From Prochlorococcus marinus str. MIT 9401 (GTDB taxonomy: Bacteria; Cyanobacteriota; Cyanobacteriia; PCC-6307; Cyanobiaceae), in the NCBI RefSeq assembly GCF_000760095.1, contig NZ_JNAR01000004.1, positions 20,356 through 84,355 of the forward strand: a stretch of DNA of 64,000 bases. Direction: 5' to 3'. This document shows, piece after piece, positions 53,201 to 62,469 of the stretch (positions within the stretch are counted from its first letter, which is position 1; each line of letters starts with the position of its first letter). The translations under genes and the position numbers were made by a program. Below the pieces are notes generated by a model. That model was not told the DNA's origin. It did no database searches and was given only the letters and a program-made list of their open reading frames with translations.

Positions 53201-53929
53201 ATGAATAAAAGATTTAATTCAGAAGATAAAATAATATTGGCAATTGATGGATTAGATGTAAATCAAGCAAAATTACTTCTGGAAAAATGTCCTAATATTA
53301 AATGGGTTAAAGTTGGTTTAGAGCTTTTTGTTAGGGAAGGTCCAAGAGCTGTTGAAATATTAAAAGGTTTAAATAAAAAAATTTTTTTAGACTTAAAATT
53401 TCATGATATTCCAAATACAATGCGTTCGGCATGTTTCGAAGTTTCAAAATTAGGAGTTGATATAATTTCTATTCATGCTTCAGCAGGTTTAAAAGCCCTT
53501 AAGGATTCGAAGAAAGCATCTTTAGAAGGAGCTACGTCAGTAAGTGTTAAACCTCCATTTGTTGTAGGAATAACTGTTTTAACAAGTTTTTCTCTTAAAG
53601 ATTTTCAAACTGATCTTGATAGAAATAATTCAATTGAAGAAAATGTATTGAGACTTGCAAGATTATCTTATGATGCTGGATTAGATGGATGTGTTTGTTC
53701 CCCATGGGAGGTAAAAATGTTGAGATCAATTTATAAAAATAATTTTGAACTTATTACACCAGGCATCAGATTAAATATTGACAGTAAAGATGATCAAAAT
53801 AGAATTATGACTCCCTATGAAGCTATAGATAATGGCGCTTCTAAGCTAGTCATTGGTAGATCAATATCAAAAGCAGGAGATCCTAACAAAGCTCTAATAG
53901 AAATATTTAAATCTATTGATTCTGATTAA
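53201..53929 (+). CDS. pyrF: Orotidine-5-prime-phosphate decarboxylase
   Basis: The TIM barrel shows [31 protein letters not shown], the active site [13 protein letters not shown] and the late [13 protein letters not shown]. PyrF makes UMP in pyrimidine synthesis. It follows tyrS closely. Its last 17 bases overlap the three-prime end of plsY on the other strand. Confidence 0.96.
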   Translation: MNKRFNSEDKIILAIDGLDVNQAKLLLEKCPNIKWVKVGLELFVREGPRAVEILKGLNKKIFLDLKFHDIPNTMRSACFEVSKLGVDIISIHASAGLKALKDSKKASLEGATSVSVKPPFVVGITVLTSFSLKDFQTDLDRNNSIEENVLRLARLSYDAGLDGCVCSPWEVKMLRSIYKNNFELITPGIRLNIDSKDDQNRIMTPYEAIDNGASKLVIGRSISKAGDPNKALIEIFKSIDSD

Positions 53930-54506
53930 TTTTAGATTCTTCTCCCTTTAGTAATCTTTTTATGTTTGTTCTATGTTTCCAGATTACTAATAATGCCACA
54001 ATTAAACTTATAAAAAAATATGAGTGAATAAATTTACCTAGGTAAAAAAACATAAAAATAGGAAGTAAGATTGCAGCTGAAATACTGGATAAAGAAACAA
54101 ATTTAGTTTTTGTTAGGACTATTAAAAAAATACCAAGAGATGCGAGTCCAACTTTCCAAGAAAGAGCTAAAAACATACCTAATCCAGTTGCGACAGCTTT
54201 CCCTCCTTTACCTCTAAGCCATATTGGCCAAATATGTCCTGAGATAGCGGATATCCCTGCTACAACCTCTATTAAACCTTGATCTGTGTAATATTGAGCA
54301 ATTTTTACTGCAAGAAGGCCTTTCCCAACGTCAATGATAAATACAAAAAGTGCTGGCCATTTTCCAACATTTCTTAAGACATTTGTGGCACCTGTAGATC
54401 CAGAACCTATAGTTCTTAGATCTATATTTTTGAGATATTTCCCAATTAAAAAACCTGTCGGAAATGATCCTAAAAGATAACTTGTAAAAATTATTAAAAT
54501 ATTCAT
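53913..54506 (-). CDS. plsY: Glycerol-3-phosphate acyltransferase PlsY
   Basis: Five membrane spans with the conserved cytoplasmic loops: [39 protein letters not shown] and [20 protein letters not shown]. PlsY transfers an acyl group from acyl phosphate to glycerol-3-phosphate, the first step of membrane lipid synthesis. It ends the minus-strand run from 58129 and overlaps pyrF by 17 bases. Confidence 0.95.
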   Translation of the reverse strand: MNILIIFTSYLLGSFPTGFLIGKYLKNIDLRTIGSGSTGATNVLRNVGKWPALFVFIIDVGKGLLAVKIAQYYTDQGLIEVVAGISAISGHIWPIWLRGKGGKAVATGLGMFLALSWKVGLASLGIFLIVLTKTKFVSLSSISAAILLPIFMFFYLGKFIHSYFFISLIVALLVIWKHRTNIKRLLKGEESKINQNQ

Positions 54507-54511
54507 AAAGC

Positions 54512-55522
54512 TTAGTTTAGTTCAAGATCATCGAAAATTTCATTATCTGAACCAGCAAATGCAACCCATAATGGGAATTGAAGTATTGGAATTTCAACAG
54601 AGGTTTCTGCAGCATCAATGATAATAAATGGCAATTCTTCATTCGCCTCTAATCTATCAGCTCTCTCGATGACACCTTCAGGCCTTTCAAAAAGAACAAT
54701 CCCACTATTAGGTCCAAAGTCGTCCCTTGTAAGACCAAGTGAATCTTGAAGAATTCTTCTCCATTCACCTAATCGTTCAGGCTGCGAAGCTAAAATAAGA
54801 GTCTGAAACTGATCTCCATATAATTCGCCAAGAATAGATATTAAACCCGCTGATAACAAGACATTTTTTTGTCGAGAACCTCTACTTTCAAGAGAACCTC
54901 TTCCGCCCATGTTAAAGAACCAATCATCCATAATTTCTATATCTGATGAATCAAGACTCCTTCTTAATTTCCAAGGTTCTGCATAAAAGTCCGGTTGTTC
55001 TGTAAAACTTGAAAAGCAACTTTTTATAATTTCTTCATCTGGCTTAAATGTTTCAGAAAGAGCAGGAACATTAACCACATTGCTCGTTACATTGTCTTGT
55101 TTTTTTTCATCGAGTGGAGATGGCTTTACGATTATTGGTTGAGAAACTAATTCAAGTTTCTCAACGTTTTGTGAAAGATTCTGCAAAGCTCCAGTTAAAT
55201 ACTCCTGAAAGCCTTTCACTCTCTTGGCGATATTATCTGACTGTCCTTTGAAATTTGATTCAATATCTTTTTCTATTTCATTTTTTTTTGTTTCTAATTC
55301 TTTTATTTCTTTAACTAAAGAGTCTTTTTTTGAAACGAGATCTCTAAAAATTTCATTAGAAATTTCATCGAAAGATTTATTTGATTTGTCGTTTTTTGGT
55401 GTAATTTTTTTATTTTGTGTTGTATTTTTCTTACTAAATTGTTTGGTTTTATCATCTGAACTTGACTTATCTATTATTAATTCCTTTTCAGGATTATTGT
55501 CGGAAATTTCTTTATTGGTCAT
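54512..55522 (-). CDS. DUF3086 protein, 336 aa
   Basis: The N-terminal 140 residues are low-complexity, charged and coiled-coil like ([20 protein letters not shown]). The C-terminal globular domain, from about residue 165, reads [40 protein letters not shown] and [20 protein letters not shown], matching DUF3086 of cyanobacteria. Function is unknown. It stands five bases before plsY on the same strand, so co-transcription is likely. Confidence 0.9.
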   Translation of the reverse strand: MTNKEISDNNPEKELIIDKSSSDDKTKQFSKKNTTQNKKITPKNDKSNKSFDEISNEIFRDLVSKKDSLVKEIKELETKKNEIEKDIESNFKGQSDNIAKRVKGFQEYLTGALQNLSQNVEKLELVSQPIIVKPSPLDEKKQDNVTSNVVNVPALSETFKPDEEIIKSCFSSFTEQPDFYAEPWKLRRSLDSSDIEIMDDWFFNMGGRGSLESRGSRQKNVLLSAGLISILGELYGDQFQTLILASQPERLGEWRRILQDSLGLTRDDFGPNSGIVLFERPEGVIERADRLEANEELPFIIIDAAETSVEIPILQFPLWVAFAGSDNEIFDDLELN

Positions 55523-55557
55523 TTAAGTAATTTTGAAGAATAGGCAAAGTCTGAATT

Positions 55558-55974
55558 TTAAGAATTTTTAATTTCCAGGGAGTCAACTTTTTTTATGAGC
55601 TCATCTTTTAATTGCTTTGGATTAAATAAAATTGGTAATAAATGAGGACTGGACTTTTCTCTAAAATAAAAAATACCTGGGATAAAAGGGAAAAAGAATT
55701 TCCATGAAATCCAGTTTTTGAATGGAAAAGTTCTAATCTCCTTCCCTAATTGTAAAACGATAAAATCATCATTTGTTATTTTTATTCTTAAGGTGAATGA
55801 CTGAAGTAATAAAAAAAAGCTAAAAGAAGCAAAAACTATCGTTGGCAAAGAACCAATATTCAAAAACAAAAGCATAAAACTTAAAACTATTAGAATGATT
55901 GGCAACTGAAATGATGGAGATATGATTACTGGCTCCTCTTTTTTTGATTTAGTGTTAAACATAGGATCATCCAA
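55558..55974 (-). CDS. DUF3119 protein, 138 aa
   Basis: Two close membrane spans (about residues 22-60) are followed by a soluble PH-like domain with FIVLQLGKEIRTFPFKNWIS and IPGIFYFREKSSPHLLPILF, typical of DUF3119. It overlaps the upstream MlaE-type permease by eight bases. In cyanobacteria and plants the neighbouring MlaE-type lipid transporter often lies beside it, so a role in lipid transfer is plausible but unproven. Confidence 0.9.
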   Translation of the reverse strand: MDDPMFNTKSKKEEPVIISPSFQLPIILIVLSFMLLFLNIGSLPTIVFASFSFFLLLQSFTLRIKITNDDFIVLQLGKEIRTFPFKNWISWKFFFPFIPGIFYFREKSSPHLLPILFNPKQLKDELIKKVDSLEIKNS

Positions 55975-56722
55975 ATAAAATTTGTGTTAGAAACACATCC
56001 ATTAAAGATACAGTAACGAGAGTCATCACAACTGCGCCTGTTGTACTTGTTCCAACCTCCTTTGGACCACCTTTAGTTGTGAGTCCATATCCACAAGCAA
56101 TGATTGAAATAAGTAATCCGAAGACTACAGATTTTATTAACATTGAAGTTAAGTCTGTACTAGTTAAACTTACATTACCTGATCTTACAGATGTCCAAAA
56201 AACTATTGGAGGAACTTTATAAAAAATTGTGCTCCAAATTTGTCCGCTCCATAAAGCTACAGATAAAAACAAAAGACACTGTATTGGAGACATTATTACC
56301 ATCGATAGTAACCTTGGAACTACCAAGTATTGGACTGGTTCGGTCCTTAACATGGTAATTGCCTCAATTTGTTCAGTAACTTTCATAGTGCCCAGTTGAG
56401 CAGCATATGCAGTCGCAACCTTTCCAGTCATTAATGTAGCAGTTAGAAGAGGAGCCATTTCTCTCGCCATGCCTACTGCTAATAAACCTCCAATTTCACT
56501 TGAAACCCCCATGCTTGTAAGTTGTGAAGCAACTTGAATATTAAAAACTGTACCTGCGGCAATTCCTGTAATTAATACAATTAACAAACTTCCAGGACCT
56601 GCCTCCATAAGTTGGTCAAAGAGATCATTTTTGGAAATTTTACCCTTAAAGATAAAATTAATCGCTTGCCCTCCAATGATTAAGCTGCTTAGAAGTCTTT
56701 TGAGAAAATTAAGGTAATACAT
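55967..56722 (-). CDS. MlaE-family ABC transporter permease
   Basis: The 251-residue protein has five spans and the signature DQLMEAGPGSLLIVLITGIA, VGMAREMAPLLTATLMTGKV and AQLGTMKVTEQIEAITMLRT, the MlaE/TGD1 pattern. In plants and cyanobacteria this permease imports or moves phospholipids or phosphatidate between membranes. The matching ATPase and substrate-binding protein are not in this window. Its start lies nine bases after the GPH transporter and its end overlaps DUF3119. Confidence 0.94.
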   Translation of the reverse strand: MYYLNFLKRLLSSLIIGGQAINFIFKGKISKNDLFDQLMEAGPGSLLIVLITGIAAGTVFNIQVASQLTSMGVSSEIGGLLAVGMAREMAPLLTATLMTGKVATAYAAQLGTMKVTEQIEAITMLRTEPVQYLVVPRLLSMVIMSPIQCLLFLSVALWSGQIWSTIFYKVPPIVFWTSVRSGNVSLTSTDLTSMLIKSVVFGLLISIIACGYGLTTKGGPKEVGTSTTGAVVMTLVTVSLMDVFLTQILFG

Positions 56723-56731
56723 ATCTTTATA

Positions 56732-58129
56732 TTAGTTTGTAATTAATTTTCGATCCCAATTTCTCATGATTAAAAGACCAATTATTACCAGTATTGAGGG
56801 TATCAAACCAATACATAATCTAATAGTTAATTGTGCTGAGTAGCATTGTTCAATAATATTTAGACCGTCTTTATCAACAATGCATGATTGATAACCAGAT
56901 AAATACAATAAAAATCCTAATAATTGAACACTAAATGCAATACCAATCTTCTGAATAAGTACCATCCAAGCAGTGTATAGTCCGGCTGGTTTCTCTGGAT
57001 CTTCATCTATCGCATCAGGAAGTAGTGACCAAGGGATAAGAAAAGCGGTTGAAGCTCCAATTCCAATAAGGCAGATTATAAAAATTAAGAGAATGAACAG
57101 AAATATGTTACTTGCATTTAGGAATAAACTATCTCCAACTCCTGAAATTTTTGATAAAGAGGGTAAAAATAAAGCCGCCGTACATGAAACAATCCACATA
57201 ATCGATCCATAGTTTAAAGCTGAAATCCTATTCAATTTATTTGATACTCTGGTCCATATTTGTAAACCCACTAAAGCGCTAATTTGGAAAGGTATCGGGA
57301 TCCACTTCGCAATATATGTTGGTACATTCAGTACATCCTCTACATAGATTAACGCTACCGTTTGCATCAATTGTAAGGCGCACCAGAGAAGAATATAAAG
57401 AGTAATAACTTTTAGAAATTTTTTATTTCTGAAGATCCTTTTGAATTGAAGTGTTATTGCTTCAACTTTTCCTGAAGGCCTTCTTGCTTTTTTTGCGAAT
57501 GGAGCCAATCCCCAACAAGAAATTAATGTTGCAACAACTGCAATGCATCCACTTATTTTACCCATTAAAAAATATTCATTATTTGCTGATCCTTCAGAAC
57601 CTAATACAATTCCAGCAATAATCAAACCAGTTAGTCCTGCAATTATTGAGCCAGTAAATCTAGATGCGTTCAGTCTTGTTCTTATTGCTGTTTTTTCAGA
57701 AATTTCAGTAGATAGAGCTGCAAAAGGGAGATTAATACTTGTATAAGCAGTCATTACGACTATAGAAATTATTGCAAAGTAAATAGTCTTGGTTAGCACG
57801 GAACCAGTGGGCGTCCACCATATCGCAGCTAAAGAGAAACCAAGAGGAACAGATGCTGCCACCATCCAAGGGATTCTAGGCCCCCATCTAGATTTGGTAC
57901 GATCACTTAACCATCCAATTAACGGATCATTTACTGCATCCCATATTTTTATTAACATTAATAATGAACCTGCAATAATTACTGGTAAACCAGCAGAAAT
58001 AAAGAATTTAAACAGAAAAAAACCAAATTGCGTCGCGACTAAACCTGTACCTGCGTCTCCTAGTCCATAAGAGAACATTAATCTTGTTGTTGATCGAGTA
58101 ATATTTTTTTTCGAGTGTGAATTTTCCAA
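56732..58129 (-). CDS. MFS transporter, GPH (MelB-like) family
   Basis: The 465-residue protein has twelve spans. The loop WDAVNDPLIGWLSDRTKSRW and RIPWMVAASVPLGFSL after it are the GPH signature; the family includes sodium-coupled sugar transporters and less characterised carriers. The substrate here is unknown; a sugar or a glycoside is possible. It heads the minus-strand run MlaE, DUF3119, DUF3086 and plsY. Its upstream region ends at tRNA-Gly. Confidence 0.9.
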   Translation of the reverse strand: MENSHSKKNITRSTTRLMFSYGLGDAGTGLVATQFGFFLFKFFISAGLPVIIAGSLLMLIKIWDAVNDPLIGWLSDRTKSRWGPRIPWMVAASVPLGFSLAAIWWTPTGSVLTKTIYFAIISIVVMTAYTSINLPFAALSTEISEKTAIRTRLNASRFTGSIIAGLTGLIIAGIVLGSEGSANNEYFLMGKISGCIAVVATLISCWGLAPFAKKARRPSGKVEAITLQFKRIFRNKKFLKVITLYILLWCALQLMQTVALIYVEDVLNVPTYIAKWIPIPFQISALVGLQIWTRVSNKLNRISALNYGSIMWIVSCTAALFLPSLSKISGVGDSLFLNASNIFLFILLIFIICLIGIGASTAFLIPWSLLPDAIDEDPEKPAGLYTAWMVLIQKIGIAFSVQLLGFLLYLSGYQSCIVDKDGLNIIEQCYSAQLTIRLCIGLIPSILVIIGLLIMRNWDRKLITN

Positions 58130-58190
58130 TCTTTTTACTTTGTTGATTGTTTGATAATGTATTATTGCAATGGTAATTCTATTACTTAAT

Positions 58191-58261
58191 GCGGGCGTGG
58201 TTTAGTGGTAAAACCTCAGCCTTCCAAGCTGAAGATGCGGGTTCGATTCCCGCCGCCCGCT
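58191..58261 (+). tRNA. tRNA-Gly (anticodon TCC)
   Basis: The cloverleaf: acceptor GCGGGCG/CGCCCGC, D stem GTTT/AAAC, anticodon stem TCAGC/GCTGA with loop CTTCCAA, T arm GCGGG TTCGATT CCCGC, discriminator T, 71 bases. The anticodon TCC reads GGA and GGG. CCA is not encoded. Its 3-prime end is one base from the glgX stop. Confidence 0.97.
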
Positions 58262-58262
58262 T

Positions 58263-60296
58263 TTAGAATATATTATTTTTTGACCCAAATACTTCTTCTG
58301 AAATGATTAATAAAGAGCTTCTACTCTTTATTGAAACGGTTTTTTCATTTATAGTTAAGGGTTCAAAAATCGAAGGCATGCTAGTGTCAATAACTTTTAA
58401 CCAATTATATTTACATTTCGGCAAGGGGAAATCGATACTATTTGAATATGCATTTAAACCTATCCATATCTGCGGATTAGTATTGCCTTTATTAAGGCTA
58501 AAGGCAATTGTGTGAGACCAACTACTCCAATCTGGGCTATCTAACTTTGTTCCATGCCAATGATATGTTGGAATCTTTTGATTGGGTTGATTGTTAGGGA
58601 AGAATGATGGATTAAAAAAATCTATTAGTTTCTTTCGAATTTTTATGACGTATTTAAAATATTCCAATAATTCTAAATCTTGTTGACCATGTTCCCAATT
58701 CATCCAGCCCAATAAATTATTCTGGCACCAAGAATTATTGTTACCGCCTTGTGACCTTCCTATCTCATCACCCATAAGTACCATTGGAACACCTTTAGAA
58801 ATAAGTAAACTAAGAATAAGATTTTTTTGTTGTCTCTTTCTTAAATCATTTATTAATAAGTTTGAAGTTGGTCCCTCTATACCATGATTCCAAGAATTGT
58901 TATGGTTATCTCCATCTCTATTTTGTTCGCTATTGGCAAAATTATGTTTTCTATTGAAAGTTACTAAATCTTTTAGAGTGAATCCATCATGTGAAGTAAT
59001 AAAATTTATTGATTTTGGGAGAATTTTATCTTCTTTATAAATTGATGGACTACCTTTTATTTTATCGCTCATATTCCAAGCTGTATCTTTATCTCCCTTC
59101 CAAAATTTACGCAAGTCATCTCTAAAATGACCATTCCAAGTAAAAGTATTCTTAGATGGGAAATCACCCAATTTATATAAACCACCACAATCCCAGGGTT
59201 CACTTATAAACTTTATATCAACAAGTTCTGGTTCACATTCTATATCTTCAAAAAGTGGAGGATTATCGAGTGGCGAAAGATTTTCTCCTCTTGATAGGGC
59301 AATACCTAAATCAAATCTAAAACCATCTATGCCAAATTCACTCGACCAACATTTTAATGATTCAATTATTAGTTTTCTAACTAATCCTCTATTTGCTGCG
59401 ATAGTATTACCGCACCCAGAGACGTCCTGATAATTTTTATCTTCTCCTATAAAGTAATAAAGATTTTCATCTATACCTTTCCAAGATATTGCAGGTCCTT
59501 GAGAATCTCCCTCAGAAGTGTGATTGTATACAACATCTAAGATGACTTCAATATCTGCTTTATGACATTCTTCTACTAATCTTCTGAATTCCTCTCTATT
59601 CTTTTGGGCAGATTCATTCGAAAGATATTCAAAATGAGGGGTAAACCAATTGATGGGACTATAACCCCAAAAATTCTTTAAACCATTTGGTGCATCAGTT
59701 GGATCAAAACAAAAAATTGGAAGTAATTCAATTGTTGTAATACCTAGTTCTTTGAGATATGGAATTTTTTTTAAAAATTTCTTGCAACAACTTTCATTTT
59801 TATCAATTGATTCAGTGAAGGATTTGATATGGAGTTCATAAATGATTGTTTCTTCCCAAGAATGTTTCGGTCTTGGATAATCCTTAAAATTAAATAATTT
59901 TCTATCACAAACAACGCTTTTAAGACAAGAATGAGTATTTTCTTGAGTTTTTAATGCATTTTCTCTTTTATAACTTTCCCATCCAGAAATACCTCTTGAA
60001 CATGGATCAAGTAATACTTTTTTTTCGTAGTTATTATTAATTTCATTATTTTTTTGTTTTATTCTATAAGCATAAATACAACCTTCATTTAGATTTTTTA
60101 TTTCAACATGCCAGTAGGGACCAGTATTATGGGTTTTATCTAATTTCAATGTAGTTTTTGGGAAAATAGAGTCTTCTTTTTCAAAGAATAAAATTTCTAC
60201 ATATTCTGCATTTGTGGCTATTAGGGAAAAATTAACTCCTCGTGAAGTTAGAGAACTTCCTAAAGGGAATGGGTTACCTTTATTGATATGAGTCAC
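58263..60296 (-). CDS. glgX: Isoamylase-type glycogen debranching enzyme
   Basis: The 677-residue protein has an N-terminal CBM48 domain (starting GNPFPLGSSLTSRGVNFSLI), then the GH13 barrel with DVVYNHTSEGD, FGIDGFRFDLGIA holding the nucleophile aspartate, the acid glutamate in FISEPWDCGG and FITSHDGFTLKDLV. GlgX removes alpha-1,6 branches from phosphorylase-trimmed glycogen. The length and the DAPNGLKNFWGYSPI block fit cyanobacterial GlgX. It converges on tRNA-Gly. Confidence 0.96.
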   Translation of the reverse strand: MTHINKGNPFPLGSSLTSRGVNFSLIATNAEYVEILFFEKEDSIFPKTTLKLDKTHNTGPYWHVEIKNLNEGCIYAYRIKQKNNEINNNYEKKVLLDPCSRGISGWESYKRENALKTQENTHSCLKSVVCDRKLFNFKDYPRPKHSWEETIIYELHIKSFTESIDKNESCCKKFLKKIPYLKELGITTIELLPIFCFDPTDAPNGLKNFWGYSPINWFTPHFEYLSNESAQKNREEFRRLVEECHKADIEVILDVVYNHTSEGDSQGPAISWKGIDENLYYFIGEDKNYQDVSGCGNTIAANRGLVRKLIIESLKCWSSEFGIDGFRFDLGIALSRGENLSPLDNPPLFEDIECEPELVDIKFISEPWDCGGLYKLGDFPSKNTFTWNGHFRDDLRKFWKGDKDTAWNMSDKIKGSPSIYKEDKILPKSINFITSHDGFTLKDLVTFNRKHNFANSEQNRDGDNHNNSWNHGIEGPTSNLLINDLRKRQQKNLILSLLISKGVPMVLMGDEIGRSQGGNNNSWCQNNLLGWMNWEHGQQDLELLEYFKYVIKIRKKLIDFFNPSFFPNNQPNQKIPTYHWHGTKLDSPDWSSWSHTIAFSLNKGNTNPQIWIGLNAYSNSIDFPLPKCKYNWLKVIDTSMPSIFEPLTINEKTVSIKSRSSLLIISEEVFGSKNNIF

Positions 60297-60645
60297 TTTC
60301 TCTTTATCATTGATTAAACAAATATTGGGATAATTTATTCAAATAACTGATATATGAATAATAGATGCAAAATGAAAAAAAAACTTAAAATTAAGGTTTC
60401 ACTAATCAACTTTATTAGATCTTGGAGAGTATAGATTTTCTAATTAATTACAATTTTTTCACCCATTTACTCAGTGCATAAAACGATTTAAAGAGAAAGT
60501 TTAATAATGAGAAAACCAGATTTTTCTTGATTTCAAAATACAAATCTTGCTTTTTCATGTGATGAGAACGAAATATTTTGAAAATTAATAAAACATAATA
60601 AATACTTCAAATTCTTAACTTTATGACCCTTTGACATTTCTCCCT
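60297..60645. other. Intergenic region of 349 bases
   Basis: No convincing coding frame; a 26-codon plus-strand frame near 60357 is too weak. The region is AT-rich with no clear hairpin. It presumably contains the glgX promoter at its left end. Confidence 0.55.
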
Positions 60646-60846
60646 TTAATAAATAAAGTTAGATTTTTTAATGCTAAATCTTGTGATACCAATGGCTTTT
60701 GCTGTTTTATTATTAAAGAGGCTATTTTTTATATAAGAAAAATATGCCCCTATAAAAATAAAAATCTTAGCTAAAAATGTCTCTAAGATTTGTATAAAGC
60801 TTTGCGCCGCCGGCATTTTCGGTTGCCGTATTTGAATTTGCTCCAT
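60646..60846 (-). CDS. Possible small membrane protein, 66 aa
   Basis: The minus-strand frame begins MEQIQIRQPKMPAAQSFIQ, has one membrane-like stretch (LAKIFIFIGAYFSYIK) and a basic end. The 5-prime third is unusually GC-rich for this region, using CGG, CCG and GCG codons rare elsewhere here. That patch also contains a possible hairpin, CGGCA/TGCCG, at 60811-60828. It may therefore be a control region of the HU gene instead. No family is recognised. Confidence 0.4.
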   Translation of the reverse strand: MEQIQIRQPKMPAAQSFIQILETFLAKIFIFIGAYFSYIKNSLFNNKTAKAIGITRFSIKKSNFIY

Positions 60847-60920
60847 ATGATATGCAAGTTCGAGGTTTTTAGGCTTGATTAAAACTCTTGTCTTTAAATC
60901 TCTGCTTTACAAACAATTCA

Positions 60921-61196
60921 ATGAACAAAGCTGATTTAGTAAATCTTGTTGCTGCTCGTACAGAGCTCACAAAAACGGATGTTTCTTTAGTTGTTGATGC
61001 AGCTATTGAAACTATTGTTGATTCAGTAGTGGAAGGCAAAAAAGTCTCCATACTAGGATTTGGTTCTTTCGAACCAAGAGATCGTTCTGCAAGACAGGGA
61101 TTAAACCCTAAGACAGGCGAAAAAATTGCAATACCTGCTAAAAGAGTTCCAACATTTTCAGCAGGTAAACTTTTTAAGGATAGAGTTCAAGGGTAA
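60921..61196 (+). CDS. hup: DNA-binding protein HU
   Basis: The 91-residue protein from the ATG at 60921 reads MNKADLVNLVAARTELTK, VSILGFGSFEPRDRSARQG and RVPTFSAGKLFKDRVQ, the HU/IHF fold with its DNA-gripping arm (RQGLNPKTGEKIAIPAKRVP). HU bends and packs DNA. The frame is open 11 codons upstream, but the family starts at MNKADL. A strong terminator follows. Confidence 0.97.
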   Translation: MNKADLVNLVAARTELTKTDVSLVVDAAIETIVDSVVEGKKVSILGFGSFEPRDRSARQGLNPKTGEKIAIPAKRVPTFSAGKLFKDRVQG

Positions 61197-61228
61197 ACTT
61201 TTTAATCTATTTCTTTCTTTAATACCAA

Positions 61229-61256
61229 GGTGCTCTTATAGAGCATCTTTTTTTTT
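61229..61256 (+). terminator. Rho-independent terminator of the HU gene
   Basis: GGTGCTCT at 61229-61236 pairs with AGAGCATC at 61240-61247 (8 bp with one G-T pair, 3-base loop), followed by nine T residues. Confidence 0.92.
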
Positions 61257-61283
61257 GAATTTCAATAAAATGCTATTAGCTCA

Positions 61284-61646
61284 ATGACCAAAACTCCTAA
61301 TAAGGTAACTCAAATGTTGAAGTCTAAAGAAGTAATGAAACATTTGACTTTTTTATTCCTTAACTTTTTGTTTGTGTCTAATTTTGTTATGGCAGAGACA
61401 ATACCAATAAAATCAAAGATTTTAAAGGAATCTAGTGATTGTATTAAAGATTCTCAAAACCAAGTTTGTAAAGAGTTAGTTTATGAAATAGAAAAACTTC
61501 AGTTAGTTGTATTTGATCAACAAAGATTCAAATGTCAATCAAGTTTATTGGGGTTGCAGTCGGCAATTGTTGAAGCTTATTTTTTAAGAAATTTCTCAAA
61601 TGAGAGAATTTCATATATGACCCCATATGTGATTAAAAATTGTTAA
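61284..61646 (+). CDS. Secreted protein of unknown function, up to 120 aa
   Basis: A signal peptide is visible (MKHLTFLFLNFLFVSNFVMA from residue 18, likely cut after VMA), so the start may be at 61314 or 61335 instead of 61284. The mature part of about 80 residues has four cysteines (DCIKDSQNQVCKE, then FKCQSS and a final cysteine as the last residue), suggesting two disulfides in the periplasm. No family is recognised. Confidence 0.7.
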   Translation: MTKTPNKVTQMLKSKEVMKHLTFLFLNFLFVSNFVMAETIPIKSKILKESSDCIKDSQNQVCKELVYEIEKLQLVVFDQQRFKCQSSLLGLQSAIVEAYFLRNFSNERISYMTPYVIKNC

Positions 61647-61700
61647 CTATAGAAAAATTTTATTTTTTTGGAATATTATAAATTTGGAATTTAATTTGTA

Positions 61701-61946
61701 ATGGTAAAAGGTTTCTCTGATAATGAAATTAAAATTGATACTGAAATAAAAGAATCAAAAAAAGAAAAAAAAGGCTTAGCAGCTTTTCTTAAAGGTAAAA
61801 AATTTACTTATACTTTGCCAGGCAAAAAACAAATCAATATTTTTGGATCAATAGTATTAGGCTTAAATTTAATTTTAATATTGCTAGTCATCCTTTACTT
61901 AAACAATCAAGATTTCCATGACTTTGTTTTTAATGTTGGTCGTTAA
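61701..61946 (+). CDS. Membrane protein of unknown function, 81 aa
   Basis: A charged, lysine-rich N-terminal half (KESKKEKKGLAAFLKGKKF) is followed by one membrane span at about residues 45-66 (IFGSIVLGLNLILILLVILY) and a short tail. No family is recognised. It lies 54 bases after the preceding gene on the same strand, and 56 bases before the next. Confidence 0.7.
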   Translation: MVKGFSDNEIKIDTEIKESKKEKKGLAAFLKGKKFTYTLPGKKQINIFGSIVLGLNLILILLVILYLNNQDFHDFVFNVGR

Positions 61947-62002
61947 ATATTTTTAGATCGAAAAAATTATTTAAATGATATATTTAAATTTTAGAAATTC
62001 TT

Positions 62003-62260
62003 ATGAAGGAAGTAAATTTAGTTTTTCAAGTATTTTTGTTGTTAGTAACCCTTCTATTTTTAATATATTTTTTAACAGGTTACGACTCTGCTTTTGAGGC
62101 AGACCAGAATTGTCATTCATATCTTTCAAGTTACGAGAACATATCTGGAAATTATGGATGTGATCATGATACTGAGACACATCAGTGGATACTTTACGAG
62201 TCAAATGACAAAAAAGAACCAGCCACTATTATAAAGAAATTTAGGTACAAATTTTTATAA
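62003..62260 (+). CDS. Membrane-anchored protein of unknown function, 85 aa
   Basis: An N-terminal membrane span (VFQVFLLLVTLLFLIYFLTG, about residues 7-26) leads to a soluble part with two cysteines (residues about 37 and 53), a DHDTETHQW segment and a basic end. The histidines and acidic residues could bind a metal. No family is recognised. Its last six bases overlap the convergent gene at 62255. Confidence 0.65.
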   Translation: MKEVNLVFQVFLLLVTLLFLIYFLTGYDSAFEADQNCHSYLSSYENISGNYGCDHDTETHQWILYESNDKKEPATIIKKFRYKFL

Positions 62261-62467
62261 ATCAAATTTCTTATAAAAAAACTTTGCACCTATTATTGAT
62301 ATTATTGCTGTAATTGTGAAAGTAAGATATTGATATAGGCTGCCTTCTTGGTAAATTTTATTTTTATAAAGAGGATAATCTATGAAAGAACCTAATGTTC
62401 CCCAAATTATTACCCAAACAGATATGTATAAGATAACTTTTATTGAGTTAGATTTTTTTTCTTCCAT
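62255..62467 (-). CDS. Two-span membrane protein, 70 aa, beside an hli gene
   Basis: Two membrane spans (about residues 8-28 and 46-64) are joined by a loop with the segment GSFIDYPLYKNKIYQEGSL. The pattern resembles small uncharacterised cyanobacterial membrane proteins. It starts two bases after the stop of the hli gene at 62470 and is almost certainly co-transcribed with it, so a role near the photosystems or pigment assembly is plausible. Confidence 0.75.
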   Translation of the reverse strand: MEEKKSNSIKVILYISVWVIIWGTLGSFIDYPLYKNKIYQEGSLYQYLTFTITAIISIIGAKFFYKKFDL

Positions 62468-62469
62468 TT

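Noticed and set aside
55224..55526. 100-residue plus-strand frame
   Set aside because: Antisense shadow of the low-complexity part of the DUF3086 gene; it is made of serine, leucine and phenylalanine only because the other strand is lysine- and glutamate-rich.
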